Origin: Streptomyces kaniharaensis
GTDB lineage: Bacteria; Actinomycetota; Actinomycetes; Streptomycetales; Streptomycetaceae
DNA: 64,000 nucleotides
NCBI RefSeq assembly: GCF_009569385.1
Contig: NZ_WBOF01000001.1
Coordinates: 4,198,501 to 4,262,500 of the forward strand
Direction: 5' to 3'
Shown: positions 17,022-24,996 of the stretch, in pieces
How positions within the stretch are numbered: position 1 is the first letter of the stretch
Layout of the letters: each line of letters begins with the position of its first letter
Translations under genes and position numbers: made by a program
The notes under the pieces: generated by a model
Databases searched by the model: none
What the model was told of the DNA's origin: nothing
Seen by the model: only the letters and a program-made list of their open reading frames with translations

Positions 17022-17090
17022 GATCGACCGGCGTGACCGTAATGCGTGGTTCTTCCTGATAAGAAGTCAATCATCCAGTCACGGTCGATC
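17022..17090. promoter_or_regulatory. Long nested inverted repeat upstream of whiH
   Basis: GATCGACCG-GC-GTGAC (17022-17037) is mirrored by GTCACGGTCGATC (17078-17090), apart from a two-base insertion. Inside lies a second dyad, TTCTT-N6-AAGAA, near 17050-17065. The whole structure ends 64 bases before the whiH start and is a candidate operator region. WhiH is known to repress its own gene in S. coelicolor. Confidence 0.55.
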
Positions 17091-17111
17091 ACCCTTTCGT
17101 GTGCTTTTCAC

Positions 17112-17140
17112 GAGAATTCTCAAGCTGCGCCTGCCGATCG
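17112..17140 (+). promoter_or_regulatory. Candidate SigmaWhiG-type promoter with overlapping palindrome
   Basis: GCCGATCG (17133-17140) matches 6 of 8 bases of the WhiG -10 consensus GCCGATAA. Exactly 16 bases upstream is AGAA (17113-17116), a weak match to the TAAA -35. The -35 lies inside the perfect palindrome GAGAATTCTC (17112-17121). whiH is an established WhiG target, but this particular match is only fair. Confidence 0.35.
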
Positions 17141-17154
17141 CCGACAAAGGACCT

Positions 17155-18033
17155 GTGAGTACCCTTGCGCACCCCACGATGACCCCCGCCCGTTCCGCCG
17201 AAGGGCCCATCCACGGCCCCGGCGACCTCGACCGCTTCTCGTACGCCGACCGGCCGACCCCGCCGGCGCCCCGCTGGGAGGGTGCCGAGTCCGAGCTCGC
17301 CCGGGTCGGCCGCAAGACCACCAGCAGCCGCGGTCGCGGTCTGCACGGCCAGCTGGTCCAGCAGCTCGGCCAGATGATCGTCTCCGGCGACCTCGGTGCC
17401 GACCGCCCGCTGGTGCCCGAGGAGATCGGCCAGCGGTTCGAGGTCTCCCGCACCGTCGTGCGCGAGTCGCTGCGCGTGCTGGAGGCCAAGGGCCTGGTCA
17501 GCGCCCGGCCGAACGTCGGCACCCGGGTCCGCCCGGTCGGCGACTGGAACCTGCTGGACCCGGACATCATCGAGTGGCGCGCCTTCGGCCCGCAGCGGGA
17601 CGAGCAGCGCCGGGAGCTGTTCGAGCTGCGCTGGGCGATCGAGCCGCTGGCCGCCCGGCTGGCCGCCGGCCACGGCCGGGAGGACGTCCAGCAGCGGCTG
17701 GTCGAGCTGGTCGAGATCATGAGCCACGCCGCCGCCCAGGCCGACCTCTCCACCTACACCCGGGCCGACGCCGAGCTGCACGGGCTGGTCCTGCAGATGG
17801 CCGGCAACCGGATGCTGGAGCACCTGTCCGGGATCGTCTCCTGCGCGCTCCAGGTGTCGGGCGGCCCGGCGACCTCGTGCGAGCGGCCCTCCGAGGCCTC
17901 GGTCAGTCTGCACGCGCGACTGGTGGACGCGCTCGGCACCGGCGACGGCACCGCGGGCGAGGTCGCGATGCGGGCGCTGCTCACCGTCCACCCCGAGATC
18001 GAGCCGTCCGTCCCGGCCCCCCGGGAGCACTGA
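17155..18033 (+). CDS. whiH: WhiH, GntR-family sporulation regulator
   Basis: A 292-residue FadR-type GntR regulator needed for sporulation septation in Streptomyces. The winged helix spans about residues 57-120, from LHGQLVQQLGQMIVSGDLG through VPEEIGQRFEVSRTVVRESL to GLVSARPNVGTRV. The all-helical FCD ligand domain follows, with its metal-type histidines visible in DAELHGLVLQMAG and SVSLHARLVDAL. GTG 17155 is chosen for AAAGGA just upstream and because family proteins begin STLAH. Position directly upstream of hrdB is the classical locus. Upstream repeats suggest autoregulation and WhiG control. Confidence 0.93.
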   Translation: MSTLAHPTMTPARSAEGPIHGPGDLDRFSYADRPTPPAPRWEGAESELARVGRKTTSSRGRGLHGQLVQQLGQMIVSGDLGADRPLVPEEIGQRFEVSRTVVRESLRVLEAKGLVSARPNVGTRVRPVGDWNLLDPDIIEWRAFGPQRDEQRRELFELRWAIEPLAARLAAGHGREDVQQRLVELVEIMSHAAAQADLSTYTRADAELHGLVLQMAGNRMLEHLSGIVSCALQVSGGPATSCERPSEASVSLHARLVDALGTGDGTAGEVAMRALLTVHPEIEPSVPAPREH

Positions 18034-18058
18034 GCGGTCTGGTTCGCCCCGCCGGCCC

Positions 18059-18100
18059 ACGGCCCTCCGGCTGCACCACCCGGTGCGGCGGGAGGGCCGT
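18059..18100 (+). terminator. whiH terminator
   Basis: ACGGCCCTCC (18059-18068) pairs perfectly with GGAGGGCCGT (18091-18100), with a second stem GCACC/GGTGC (18073-18086) inside. It begins 26 bases after the whiH stop. Confidence 0.8.
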
Positions 18101-18474
18101 CCTGTCGGATCAGGCCGTCCGCAGCGCTCCTCGATGCGGCTCGTCATGGGCATGCCGGCCGGTTTCGGCGCGAGTGCGCGATGATGGATGCCGGCCCTCG
18201 GGCCGCGGGCGCCGAGCGGTGTGACCCGCGACACGAAGGCCATGCGTAACACTTGACGAGTAGCAGCGATGTGTCCTGAGCGGAAGCAGCTCCGGAATAC
18301 TCCAGCACGCCAGACGGCTGTGTTGGTCCGCGGCGCTGCTGCCGTCCTGCAAACCCAGTCCTCAAGCCCGAGTCGGTCGGAATCGACACCGCGCGCCCGG
18401 CGTGCGATCTCCTTCCCCGCCCGCTCGGGCGGCCGGTACGGGTTCGAGTCCACTCATCGTCCGAGAGGTTGTTC
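18101..18474 (+). promoter_or_regulatory. hrdB promoter and long leader region
   Basis: About 370 bases without a gene. TTGACG at 18253-18258 is a good -35 hexamer but no clear -10 follows at 17-18 bases. GGAAT at 18294-18298 resembles the -35 of SigR promoters, which drive one hrdB promoter in S. coelicolor, yet the nearest GTT is 23 bases away rather than 18. The ribosome site GAGAGG precedes the GTG start by 6 bases. Confidence 0.55.
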
Positions 18475-20127
18475 GTGTCGGCCAGCACATCCCGTTCGCT
18501 TCCCCCCGAGATCGCCGAGTCCGCGGCTCTGCTGGCGCTCATCGAGCGGGGCAAGGCCCAGGGGCAGATCGCCGGTGACGACGTGCGCCAGGCGTTCGAG
18601 GCGGACCAGATCCCGGTCACCAAGTGGAAGAACGTCATGCGCAGCCTCAATCAGGTGCTGATCGAGGAGGGGGTGGACCTCATGGTCAGCGCGGCCGAGC
18701 CGGCCGGCGCCAAGCGCAAGAGCGTTGCTGCCAAGAGCCCCGCCAAGCGCACCGCCACCAAGGCTGTCACCACCCGGACCCCGGCCGCCCCGGCGGCCCC
18801 GACCAAGCCGCCCGTGCGCATCGCGCCCGGCGCGCCCGTCGCGGCCCCGGCCGTGGCGGCTGCCGCCGCCGCGCCGGCCCCCACGGTGTCCGCCGACATC
18901 ACCGCCGGCGAGACGACCACGGTCGTCGCCGAGGTGAAGGCGGCGCCGGCGAAGAAGGCGGCTCCCGCCAAGAAGGCCGTGGCCAAGAAGGCCGCACCCG
19001 CCAAGAAGACCGCCGCCAAGAAGACCACCACCGCCAAGGCCGCCAAGGGCGGCGAGGAGGAGCTGCTCGGCGAGGAGGAGCTGCTCGACGACGCGGCCCT
19101 GCCCGGTGACAAGGCCGGTGCCGAGACCGAGGCCGGCCCGGAGGAGGAGTCGGAGGGCTTCGTCCTCTCCGACGACGACGAGGACGACGCGCCGGCCCAG
19201 CAGGTCGCCGTCGCCGGTGCCACCGCCGACCCGGTCAAGGACTACCTGAAGCAGATCGGCAAGGTCCCGCTGCTCAACGCCGAGCAGGAGGTCGAGCTCG
19301 CCAAGCGCATCGAGGCCGGCCTGTTCGCCGAGGACAAGCTCTCCGCCGCCGACAAGCTCGCCCCGAAGCTCAAGCGCGAGCTGGAGATCATCGCCGAGGA
19401 CGGCCGCCGCGCCAAGAACCACCTGCTGGAGGCCAACCTCCGTCTGGTGGTCTCGCTGGCCAAGCGCTACACCGGCCGCGGCATGCTCTTCCTGGACCTG
19501 ATCCAGGAGGGCAACCTCGGTCTGATCCGTGCGGTCGAGAAGTTCGACTACACCAAGGGCTACAAGTTCTCCACCTACGCCACGTGGTGGATCCGCCAGG
19601 CGATCACCCGCGCGATGGCCGACCAGGCCCGCACCATCCGTATCCCGGTGCACATGGTCGAGGTCATCAACAAGCTGGCCCGCGTCCAGCGCCAGATGCT
19701 CCAGGACCTGGGCCGCGAGCCCACCCCGGAGGAGCTGGCCAAGGAGCTCGACATGACCCCCGAGAAGGTCATCGAGGTCCAGAAGTACGGCCGCGAGCCG
19801 ATCTCGCTGCACACCCCGCTGGGCGAGGACGGCGACAGCGAGTTCGGTGACCTGATCGAGGACTCCGAGGCGGTCGTTCCGGCCGACGCGGTCTCCTTCA
19901 CCCTGCTCCAGGAGCAGCTGCACTCGGTGCTGGACACCCTGTCCGAGCGCGAGGCCGGTGTGGTCTCGATGCGCTTCGGCCTGACGGACGGTCAGCCGAA
20001 GACGCTCGACGAGATCGGCAAGGTGTACGGGGTCACCCGTGAGCGCATCCGCCAGATCGAGTCGAAGACCATGTCGAAGCTGCGCCACCCGTCGCGGTCC
20101 CAGGTGCTGCGCGACTACCTGGACTGA
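18475..20127 (+). CDS. hrdB: Principal RNA polymerase sigma factor HrdB
   Basis: The 550-residue housekeeping sigma-70 factor that directs RNA polymerase to most vegetative promoters. The N-terminal third after residue 75 is a lysine/alanine-rich linker (AKKA repeats), then an acidic stretch. Region 1.2 starts near DPVKDYLKQIGKVPLL at about residue 252. Region 2 holds LVVSLAKRYTGRGMLFLDLI and the -10 reading helix STYATWWIRQAITRA. Region 4 ends in GVTRERIRQIESKTMSKLRH. GTG 18475 is chosen because family members begin SASTSR. Length is slightly above the S. coelicolor protein, due to the linker. A strong hairpin follows. Confidence 0.98.
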   Translation: MSASTSRSLPPEIAESAALLALIERGKAQGQIAGDDVRQAFEADQIPVTKWKNVMRSLNQVLIEEGVDLMVSAAEPAGAKRKSVAAKSPAKRTATKAVTTRTPAAPAAPTKPPVRIAPGAPVAAPAVAAAAAAPAPTVSADITAGETTTVVAEVKAAPAKKAAPAKKAVAKKAAPAKKTAAKKTTTAKAAKGGEEELLGEEELLDDAALPGDKAGAETEAGPEEESEGFVLSDDDEDDAPAQQVAVAGATADPVKDYLKQIGKVPLLNAEQEVELAKRIEAGLFAEDKLSAADKLAPKLKRELEIIAEDGRRAKNHLLEANLRLVVSLAKRYTGRGMLFLDLIQEGNLGLIRAVEKFDYTKGYKFSTYATWWIRQAITRAMADQARTIRIPVHMVEVINKLARVQRQMLQDLGREPTPEELAKELDMTPEKVIEVQKYGREPISLHTPLGEDGDSEFGDLIEDSEAVVPADAVSFTLLQEQLHSVLDTLSEREAGVVSMRFGLTDGQPKTLDEIGKVYGVTRERIRQIESKTMSKLRHPSRSQVLRDYLD

Positions 20128-20151
20128 TCCGGTTACGGCGGACAGTCGCAC

Positions 20152-20185
20152 AGAAGGCCCGGAGCCCCACGGCTCCGGGCCTTCT
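20152..20185 (+). terminator. hrdB terminator
   Basis: Perfect 15-base stem AGAAGGCCCGGAGCC / GGCTCCGGGCCTTCT with a CCAC loop, 25 bases after the hrdB stop. Confidence 0.95.
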
Positions 20186-20264
20186 CTGCCGTCTGTGTCC
20201 GGGCGTGTCAGCGTCCGGGTGGCGGTTGTCGCTCGTCCGGGTGGCGATGCGGCGGGAAGCGGTC

Positions 20265-20294
20265 GCACAGCGTAGTTGGTCACCTACGCTGTGC
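20265..20294. promoter_or_regulatory. Perfect dyad upstream of the protease gene
   Basis: GCACAGCGTAG (20265-20275) is mirrored exactly by CTACGCTGTGC (20284-20294), with an 8-base spacer. It ends 34 bases before the protease start, lacks a T-run and follows the hrdB terminator by 80 bases, so it looks like an operator or a 5' leader hairpin. Confidence 0.65.
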
Positions 20295-20327
20295 CGGTTG
20301 CCTGCTGCCGAGCCAACTGGAGACACG

Positions 20328-21239
20328 GTGCTGCCCAACCCGGACCGCGCGGACCTGCCGACAGCCGCCCCGCCCCCGGCACGCCCGGCCGCCGTCGCCC
20401 GGCCCGGCCGTCGCCGCCGGGCCGCCGTGCTGGCGCTGCTGCCCGTCGTCCCCCTCCCGCTGGTCGCGCTCGGCGCAGCCGCACCTGCCGACGCGGCCGC
20501 GCCGCGGCACCGGATCGTCGGCGGCACCCTCGCGAGTACCGCCGACCACCCGTGGGTGGTGGCCCTCAGCAGCCGCCAGCAGTTCGGCAGCGGCCGCTCC
20601 GGCCAGTTCTGCGGTGGGGCGCTGGTCGCCCCGACCAAGGTGGTGACGGCCGCGCACTGCCTCTACGACGAGGCCAAGGGCATCCGGGTGGACCGGCCGG
20701 GCCTCAAGGCGATCGTGGGCCGGGACGACCTGCGCGGCTCGGCCGGCCGCGAGGTGCCCGTCCAGGCGATCTGGATCCACCCCGAGTACAACTTCGCCGC
20801 CAACATGAACGACGTCGCGGTGCTCACCCTCGCGGAGCCGCAGGGCTCCCGGCCGGTGATCGGTCTGGTCGGCCAGGGTGAGACCGAGCCGTACGCGGCC
20901 GGAACCAGGGCGCAGGTGTACGGCTGGGGCGACGCCACCGGGCGGGGTGACTACTCGCCCGTGCTGCGCGGTGTGGACGTGCCGATCGTCGCGGACCAGA
21001 CCTGTGCACGCGCCTACCCGGGCGGGCCGGACGGGAAGTTCGACGCCCGGGGCATGGTCTGCGCGGGCGAGGAGAAGGGCGGCAGGGACTCCTGCCAGGG
21101 GGACAGCGGCGGCCCGCTGGTCGTCGGCGGGCGACTGGCCGGCCTGGTGTCGTGGGGAACGGGCTGCGCGGATCCGGCCCACCCGGGCGTGTACACCAGG
21201 CTCGCCGCCGTCGCGGACGTGGTGCGCCCGGTGCTGTGA
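20328..21239 (+). CDS. Secreted trypsin-like serine protease (S1 family)
   Basis: A 303-residue preproprotease. The N-terminus has an arginine cluster (PGRRRR) followed by a hydrophobic stretch and an AADA-type cleavage region, a twin-arginine or Sec-type signal. Mature protein starts at IVGG after Arg-His-Arg. The triad is visible: His in TAAHC (about residue 110), Asp in NDVAVL (about 162), Ser in CQGDSGGPLV (about 259). Six cysteines match the chymotrypsin fold. GTG 20328 is preceded by GGAG at proper spacing. A perfect dyad just upstream suggests specific control. Specificity looks trypsin-like because Asp precedes SCQGDS as in trypsins. Confidence 0.92.
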   Translation: MLPNPDRADLPTAAPPPARPAAVARPGRRRRAAVLALLPVVPLPLVALGAAAPADAAAPRHRIVGGTLASTADHPWVVALSSRQQFGSGRSGQFCGGALVAPTKVVTAAHCLYDEAKGIRVDRPGLKAIVGRDDLRGSAGREVPVQAIWIHPEYNFAANMNDVAVLTLAEPQGSRPVIGLVGQGETEPYAAGTRAQVYGWGDATGRGDYSPVLRGVDVPIVADQTCARAYPGGPDGKFDARGMVCAGEEKGGRDSCQGDSGGPLVVGGRLAGLVSWGTGCADPAHPGVYTRLAAVADVVRPVL

Positions 21240-21330
21240 GCCCCGGCCCTCAAGGCGTCGGACAGGTCGGCTGTGACCGCCCGGTCACGTTCTGACGTCA
21301 CGTCGGGACGAACTCCCCTGAGAACACGCA

Positions 21331-21370
21331 GAGCCGGGCGACCGACCCCGAAGGGTCGATCGCCCGGCTC
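21331..21370. terminator. Bidirectional terminator
   Basis: 18-base stem with one mismatch, GAGCCGGGCGACCGACCC (21331-21348) and its partner at 21353-21370, with a CGAA loop. It separates the convergent protease and DUF7455 genes. Confidence 0.9.
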
Positions 21371-21432
21371 ACCGGTCGCGCACGGTGTGCGACCGGACAC
21401 AGCTCGACGCTGGCTGCTGGTGGCGCCCGGGA

Positions 21433-21663
21433 TCAGCGCTCGTCGTCGCTGGCCGTCGCGGTGGTGCTGGTCAGGCGGCCGCTCTCGTCCTGTATCTCCA
21501 CGGCGATCTTCTTGAGCTCGGGCTCGAACTTCCGGCCGTGGTGGGCGCAGAAGAGCAGCTCTCCGCCGCTGGCGAGCACGACGCGCAGGTAGGCCTGGGC
21601 GCCGCAACGGTCGCAGCGGTCAGCCGCGGTGAGCGGGCTCGCAGGTGTCAGAACAGTAGTCAC
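21433..21663 (-). CDS. Small zinc-ribbon-like protein (DUF7455 type)
   Basis: A 76-residue protein with CDRCG near residue 17 and CAHH near residue 39, a probable zinc knuckle. The middle segment AQAYLRVVLASGGELLFC reads as a short beta sheet. The GTG start at 21663 has GAGG at good spacing. Small proteins of this kind are common in actinomycetes near parE/hrdB; function unknown, possibly nucleic-acid or protein binding. It is divergent from parE across 538 bases. Confidence 0.8.
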   Translation of the reverse strand: MTTVLTPASPLTAADRCDRCGAQAYLRVVLASGGELLFCAHHGRKFEPELKKIAVEIQDESGRLTSTTATASDDER

Positions 21664-22201
21664 GTCGCCTCTTCTCTAGCTCGACGAGCTGTCGTACCAG
21701 GGTCAACATCCAACCAGGCCGAAAACGTTCCCGCTCGTGGCTTTTCTTCTTTGAGGATTCTGCTGTGTTGATGAGGACGTGCCCCGGGGGCCACTGGTTC
21801 ATGCGTACCAGATCCCGGGATCCGCCCGCGGCTCGAACGCCCGATCGGGATCGGGTGCGAGGTCCGCGTAGCATAATCCTCTGCCGGGTTGGAGCATAAG
21901 CCCCGTCCCAGGCCCCGGTAGCCTGCATAACGGCAGTTCCGGAGCCTGCGCCGGGCCCCACGATCCGCCAGGGCCGGTGGTACCGGGAGGAGATGGCGCC
22001 CCGGCGCCCCGAACTCCGGCCCAGCCCTTGTTCGCGCAGCGCGTACAAGCTGCGCGGGACCGGCCCGCCGTGCTGCACACCCAGCGGAGGGGAGTGCACA
22101 CGCTGGGAGACGGCTGTCGGTGCGGCGTGCTGCACTGGCGGAAGATCCGGACGCGTCCGGATGTGACCCATGAGACAGAACTTCACCGAGGAGAGTGCCG
22201 C
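21664..22201. promoter_or_regulatory. Divergent DUF7455/parE region
   Basis: 538 bases with no supported gene. It holds AT-richer islands near 21745-21775 and TAGCATAAT near 21869, a hairpin CGCGCAGC...GCTGCGCG (22032-22055), and an 18-base palindrome at 22145. A 12-codon frame (22170-22205) overlaps the parE start but has no ribosome site. Confidence 0.5.
22145..22162. promoter_or_regulatory. Perfect 18-base palindrome upstream of parE
   Basis: ATCCGGACGCGTCCGGAT is fully self-complementary and ends 39 bases before the parE GTG. It has no spacer, which favours a protein-binding operator over an RNA hairpin. Confidence 0.6.
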
Positions 22202-24312
22202 GTGAGTGCCGAAACGACCGTGCCGTCCGCACTGCTGGCCGGCGACGACGGTTCCAACTACACCGCTCGGCACCTGCTCGTCCTGGAGGGCCTGGAGGCG
22301 GTCCGCAAGCGCCCGGGCATGTACATCGGCTCGACGGACAGCCGTGGCCTGATGCACTGCCTCTGGGAGATCATCGACAACTCCGTCGACGAGGCGCTGG
22401 GCGGCTACTGCGACCGCATCGAGGTCGTCCTGCACGCCGACTCCTCGGTCGAGGTCCGCGACAACGGGCGCGGCATCCCGGTGGACGTCGAGCCCAAGAC
22501 CAAGCTGTCCGGCGTCGAGGTCGTGATGACCAAGCTGCACGCCGGTGGCAAGTTCGGCGGCGGGTCCTACGCGGCCTCCGGCGGCCTGCACGGCGTCGGC
22601 GCCTCCGTCGTCAACGCCCTGTCCGCCCGGCTGGACGTCGAGGTCGACCGCGGCGGCCACACCCACACGATCAGCTTCCGCCGCGGCACTCCCGGCATCT
22701 TCACCGAGACCAGCCCCGACGCGCCCTTCGAGCCCGCCAGCGGCCTGACCAAGGCCCGCAAGGTGCCGAAGACCCGTACCGGCACCCGCATCCGCTACTG
22801 GGCCGACCGGCAGATCTTCCTCAAGGACGCCAAGCTCTCCCTGGAGAACCTGCACAACCGGGCCCGGCAGACCGCCTTCCTGGTGCCCGGCCTGACCATC
22901 GTCGTCCGTGACGAACGCCTCACCGAGAGCGAGCAGATCGACGAGGCGGTCTTCCACTACGACGGCGGCATCGCCGAGTTCTGCGAGTTCCTGGCGCCCG
23001 ACAAGCCGGTCTGCGACGTGCTGCGGCTGCGCGGCGAGGGCACCTTCAAGGAGACCGTGCCCGTCCTGGACGACCTCGGCCACATGACGCCCACCGAGGT
23101 CACCCGCCACCTCGGGGTGGACATCGCGCTGCGCTGGGGCGCCGGTTACGACACCACCCTGCGTTCCTTCGTCAACATCATCGCCACCCCAAGGGCGGCA
23201 CCCACATCACCGGCTTCGAGCGCTCGCTCGCCAAGACCCTCAACGAGGTGCTGCGCGCCAGCAAGCTGCTGCGCGTCGCCGAGGACGACGTCACCAAGGA
23301 CGACGCCACCGAGGGCCTCACCGCGGTGGTCACCGTCCGGCTCGCCGAGCCGCAGTTCGAGGGCCAGACCAAGGAGGTCCTCGGCACCTCGGCGGCCAAC
23401 CGGATCGTCGCCGCCGTCGTTGCCAAGGAGCTCAAGGCCTTCCTCACCTCGGCCAAGAAGGACCACAAGCTCCAGGCCCGGGCCGTGCTGGAGAAGGTCG
23501 TCGCCGCGGCCCGCACCCGGGTCGCCGCCCGCCAGCACAAGGAGGCCCAGCGCCGCAAGACCGCGCTGGAGACCAGCTCGCTGCCGGCCAAGCTGGCCGA
23601 CTGCCGCAGCGACGACGTGGACCGCAGCGAACTCTTCATCGTCGAGGGCGACTCCGCGCTCGGCACCGCCAAGCTCGCCCGCAACTCCGAGTTCCAGGCG
23701 CTGCTGCCGATCCGCGGCAAGATCCTGAACGTGCAGAAGGCCTCGGTGAGCGACATGCTCAAGAACGCCGAGTGCGCCGCGATCATCCAGGTGATAGGGG
23801 CCGGTTCGGGCCGCACCTTCGACATCGACCAGGCCCGCTACGGCCGGGTCATCTTCATGGCCGACGCCGACGTCGACGGCTCGCACATCCGCACCCTGCT
23901 GCTCACCCTCTTCCACCGCTACATGCGGCCGATGGTCGAGCAGGGCCGGGTGTTCGCCGCGGTGCCGCCGCTGCACCGGATCGAGCTCACCAACCCCAAG
24001 CGCGGCCAGGAGAAGTACCACTACACCTACTCCGACGCCGAACTGCGCTCCACCCTGCTGGAGTTCCAGGGCAAGGGCATGCGCTGGAAGGAGCCGGTGC
24101 AGCGGTACAAGGGTCTGGGCGAGATGGACGCGGACCAGCTGGCCGAGACCACCATGGACCCGCGCCACCGCACCCTGCGCCGGATCAACCTGGGCGACCT
24201 GGAACAGGCCGAGAAGATCTTCGACCTGCTGATGGGCAACGACGTCGCCCCGCGCAAGGAGTTCATCGTGGACTCGGCGGCCACCCTGGACCGTTCGCGC
24301 ATCGACGCCTGA
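22202..24312 (+). CDS. parE: DNA topoisomerase IV subunit B, interrupted by an apparent one-base deletion
   Basis: ATPase subunit of topoisomerase IV, partner of ParC (35697-38147). The GHKL domain is intact: EIIDNSVDEALGG near residue 60 and GGLHGVGASVV near 135. The TOPRIM part has EGDSALGTAKLARN, LPIRGKILN and DADVDGSHI. The reading frame breaks at about 23187-23190: CCCC where family sequence (IATPKGGTHITGFERS) needs five C. Restoring one C gives one frame of 704 codons, the normal length. As written, a 330-residue N-terminal part runs into unrelated sequence and stops at 23728. GTG 22202 has GAGGAG upstream. Either a sequencing error or a real mutation. Confidence 0.93.
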
Positions 24313-24321
24313 CGCTCTGCT

Positions 24322-24363
24322 GCCGCGAGGGCCCTCCACCCACGGGTGGAGGGCCCTCGCGGC
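24322..24363. terminator. parE terminator
   Basis: Perfect 19-base stem GCCGCGAGGGCCCTCCACC (24322-24340) and its complement (24345-24363) with a CACG loop, 9 bases after the parE stop. Confidence 0.95.
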
Positions 24364-24466
24364 TGCGCCTCCACCCCCGGTCCACCCCGGCTCCGATCAC
24401 CGGGCGGCGCCGGATCCGTAGCGTCGGAGAGGTCAGCCCAAGCTTCCCGTCGGGACGGAGAGTCCG

Positions 24467-24952
24467 ATGACCGCCCTCGTCAACGTCGTTGTCATCCTCG
24501 TGGTGATGGCCCTGGTGGCGCAGCGCCAGATGCGGGCCCGGCGCCTCGACACCGAACGCCGTTTCTGGCTGCTGCCGCTCATCCTCGGTGTGCTCGCCCT
24601 GCGCGACCCGCAGCTCATCGACCACCAGCACACGGCGGTCTCCGCCGCCCTGCTCGCCTGCGGGCTGGTGGCGGTGCTCGCCATGGGGTCCGTCTGGGGC
24701 TGGACCGTCCGGCTCTGGCAGGCCGCGGACGGCTCGGTGTGGGCCAAGGGCACCAAGGCCACCGTGGCCGCCTGGTCCGGCATGATCGCCGTCCGGGTCG
24801 GCCTGTACGGCCTCGGCACGGTCCTGCACGTCCACCAGGCGGGCAGCGCGCTGCTCCTCAGCCTCGCGGTCCTGCTGCTGACCCGGTCGCTCGTGGTGAA
24901 CTGGAGGGCGCGAACCATGGAGCTGCCCCGGCAGGCCACCGCGATCGGCTGA
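24467..24952 (+). CDS. DUF1453 membrane protein
   Basis: A 161-residue protein with about four transmembrane helices (near residues 3-20, 35-50, 57-75 and 120-140). The pattern of charged loops such as QRQMRARRLDTERRFWLLP fits the DUF1453 family, of unknown function. ATG 24467 is the first good start. The sensor kinase begins 45 bases later, so this is probably the first gene of a three-gene operon with the kinase and response regulator, and it may act as an accessory membrane sensor. That role is inferred from position only. Confidence 0.8.
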   Translation: MTALVNVVVILVVMALVAQRQMRARRLDTERRFWLLPLILGVLALRDPQLIDHQHTAVSAALLACGLVAVLAMGSVWGWTVRLWQAADGSVWAKGTKATVAAWSGMIAVRVGLYGLGTVLHVHQAGSALLLSLAVLLLTRSLVVNWRARTMELPRQATAIG

Positions 24953-24996
24953 CCGGACTTCGGCCGTCCACGTTCGAGATCGCCGAGGAGGCACCC

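Noticed and set aside
18294..18324. SigR-type hrdB promoter (GGAAT...GTT)
   Set aside because: The spacing is 23 bases instead of about 18, so I do not call it, though the position is suggestive.
22170..22205. 12-codon ORF overlapping the parE start
   Set aside because: It has no ribosome site of its own and no rare-codon cluster; probably chance.
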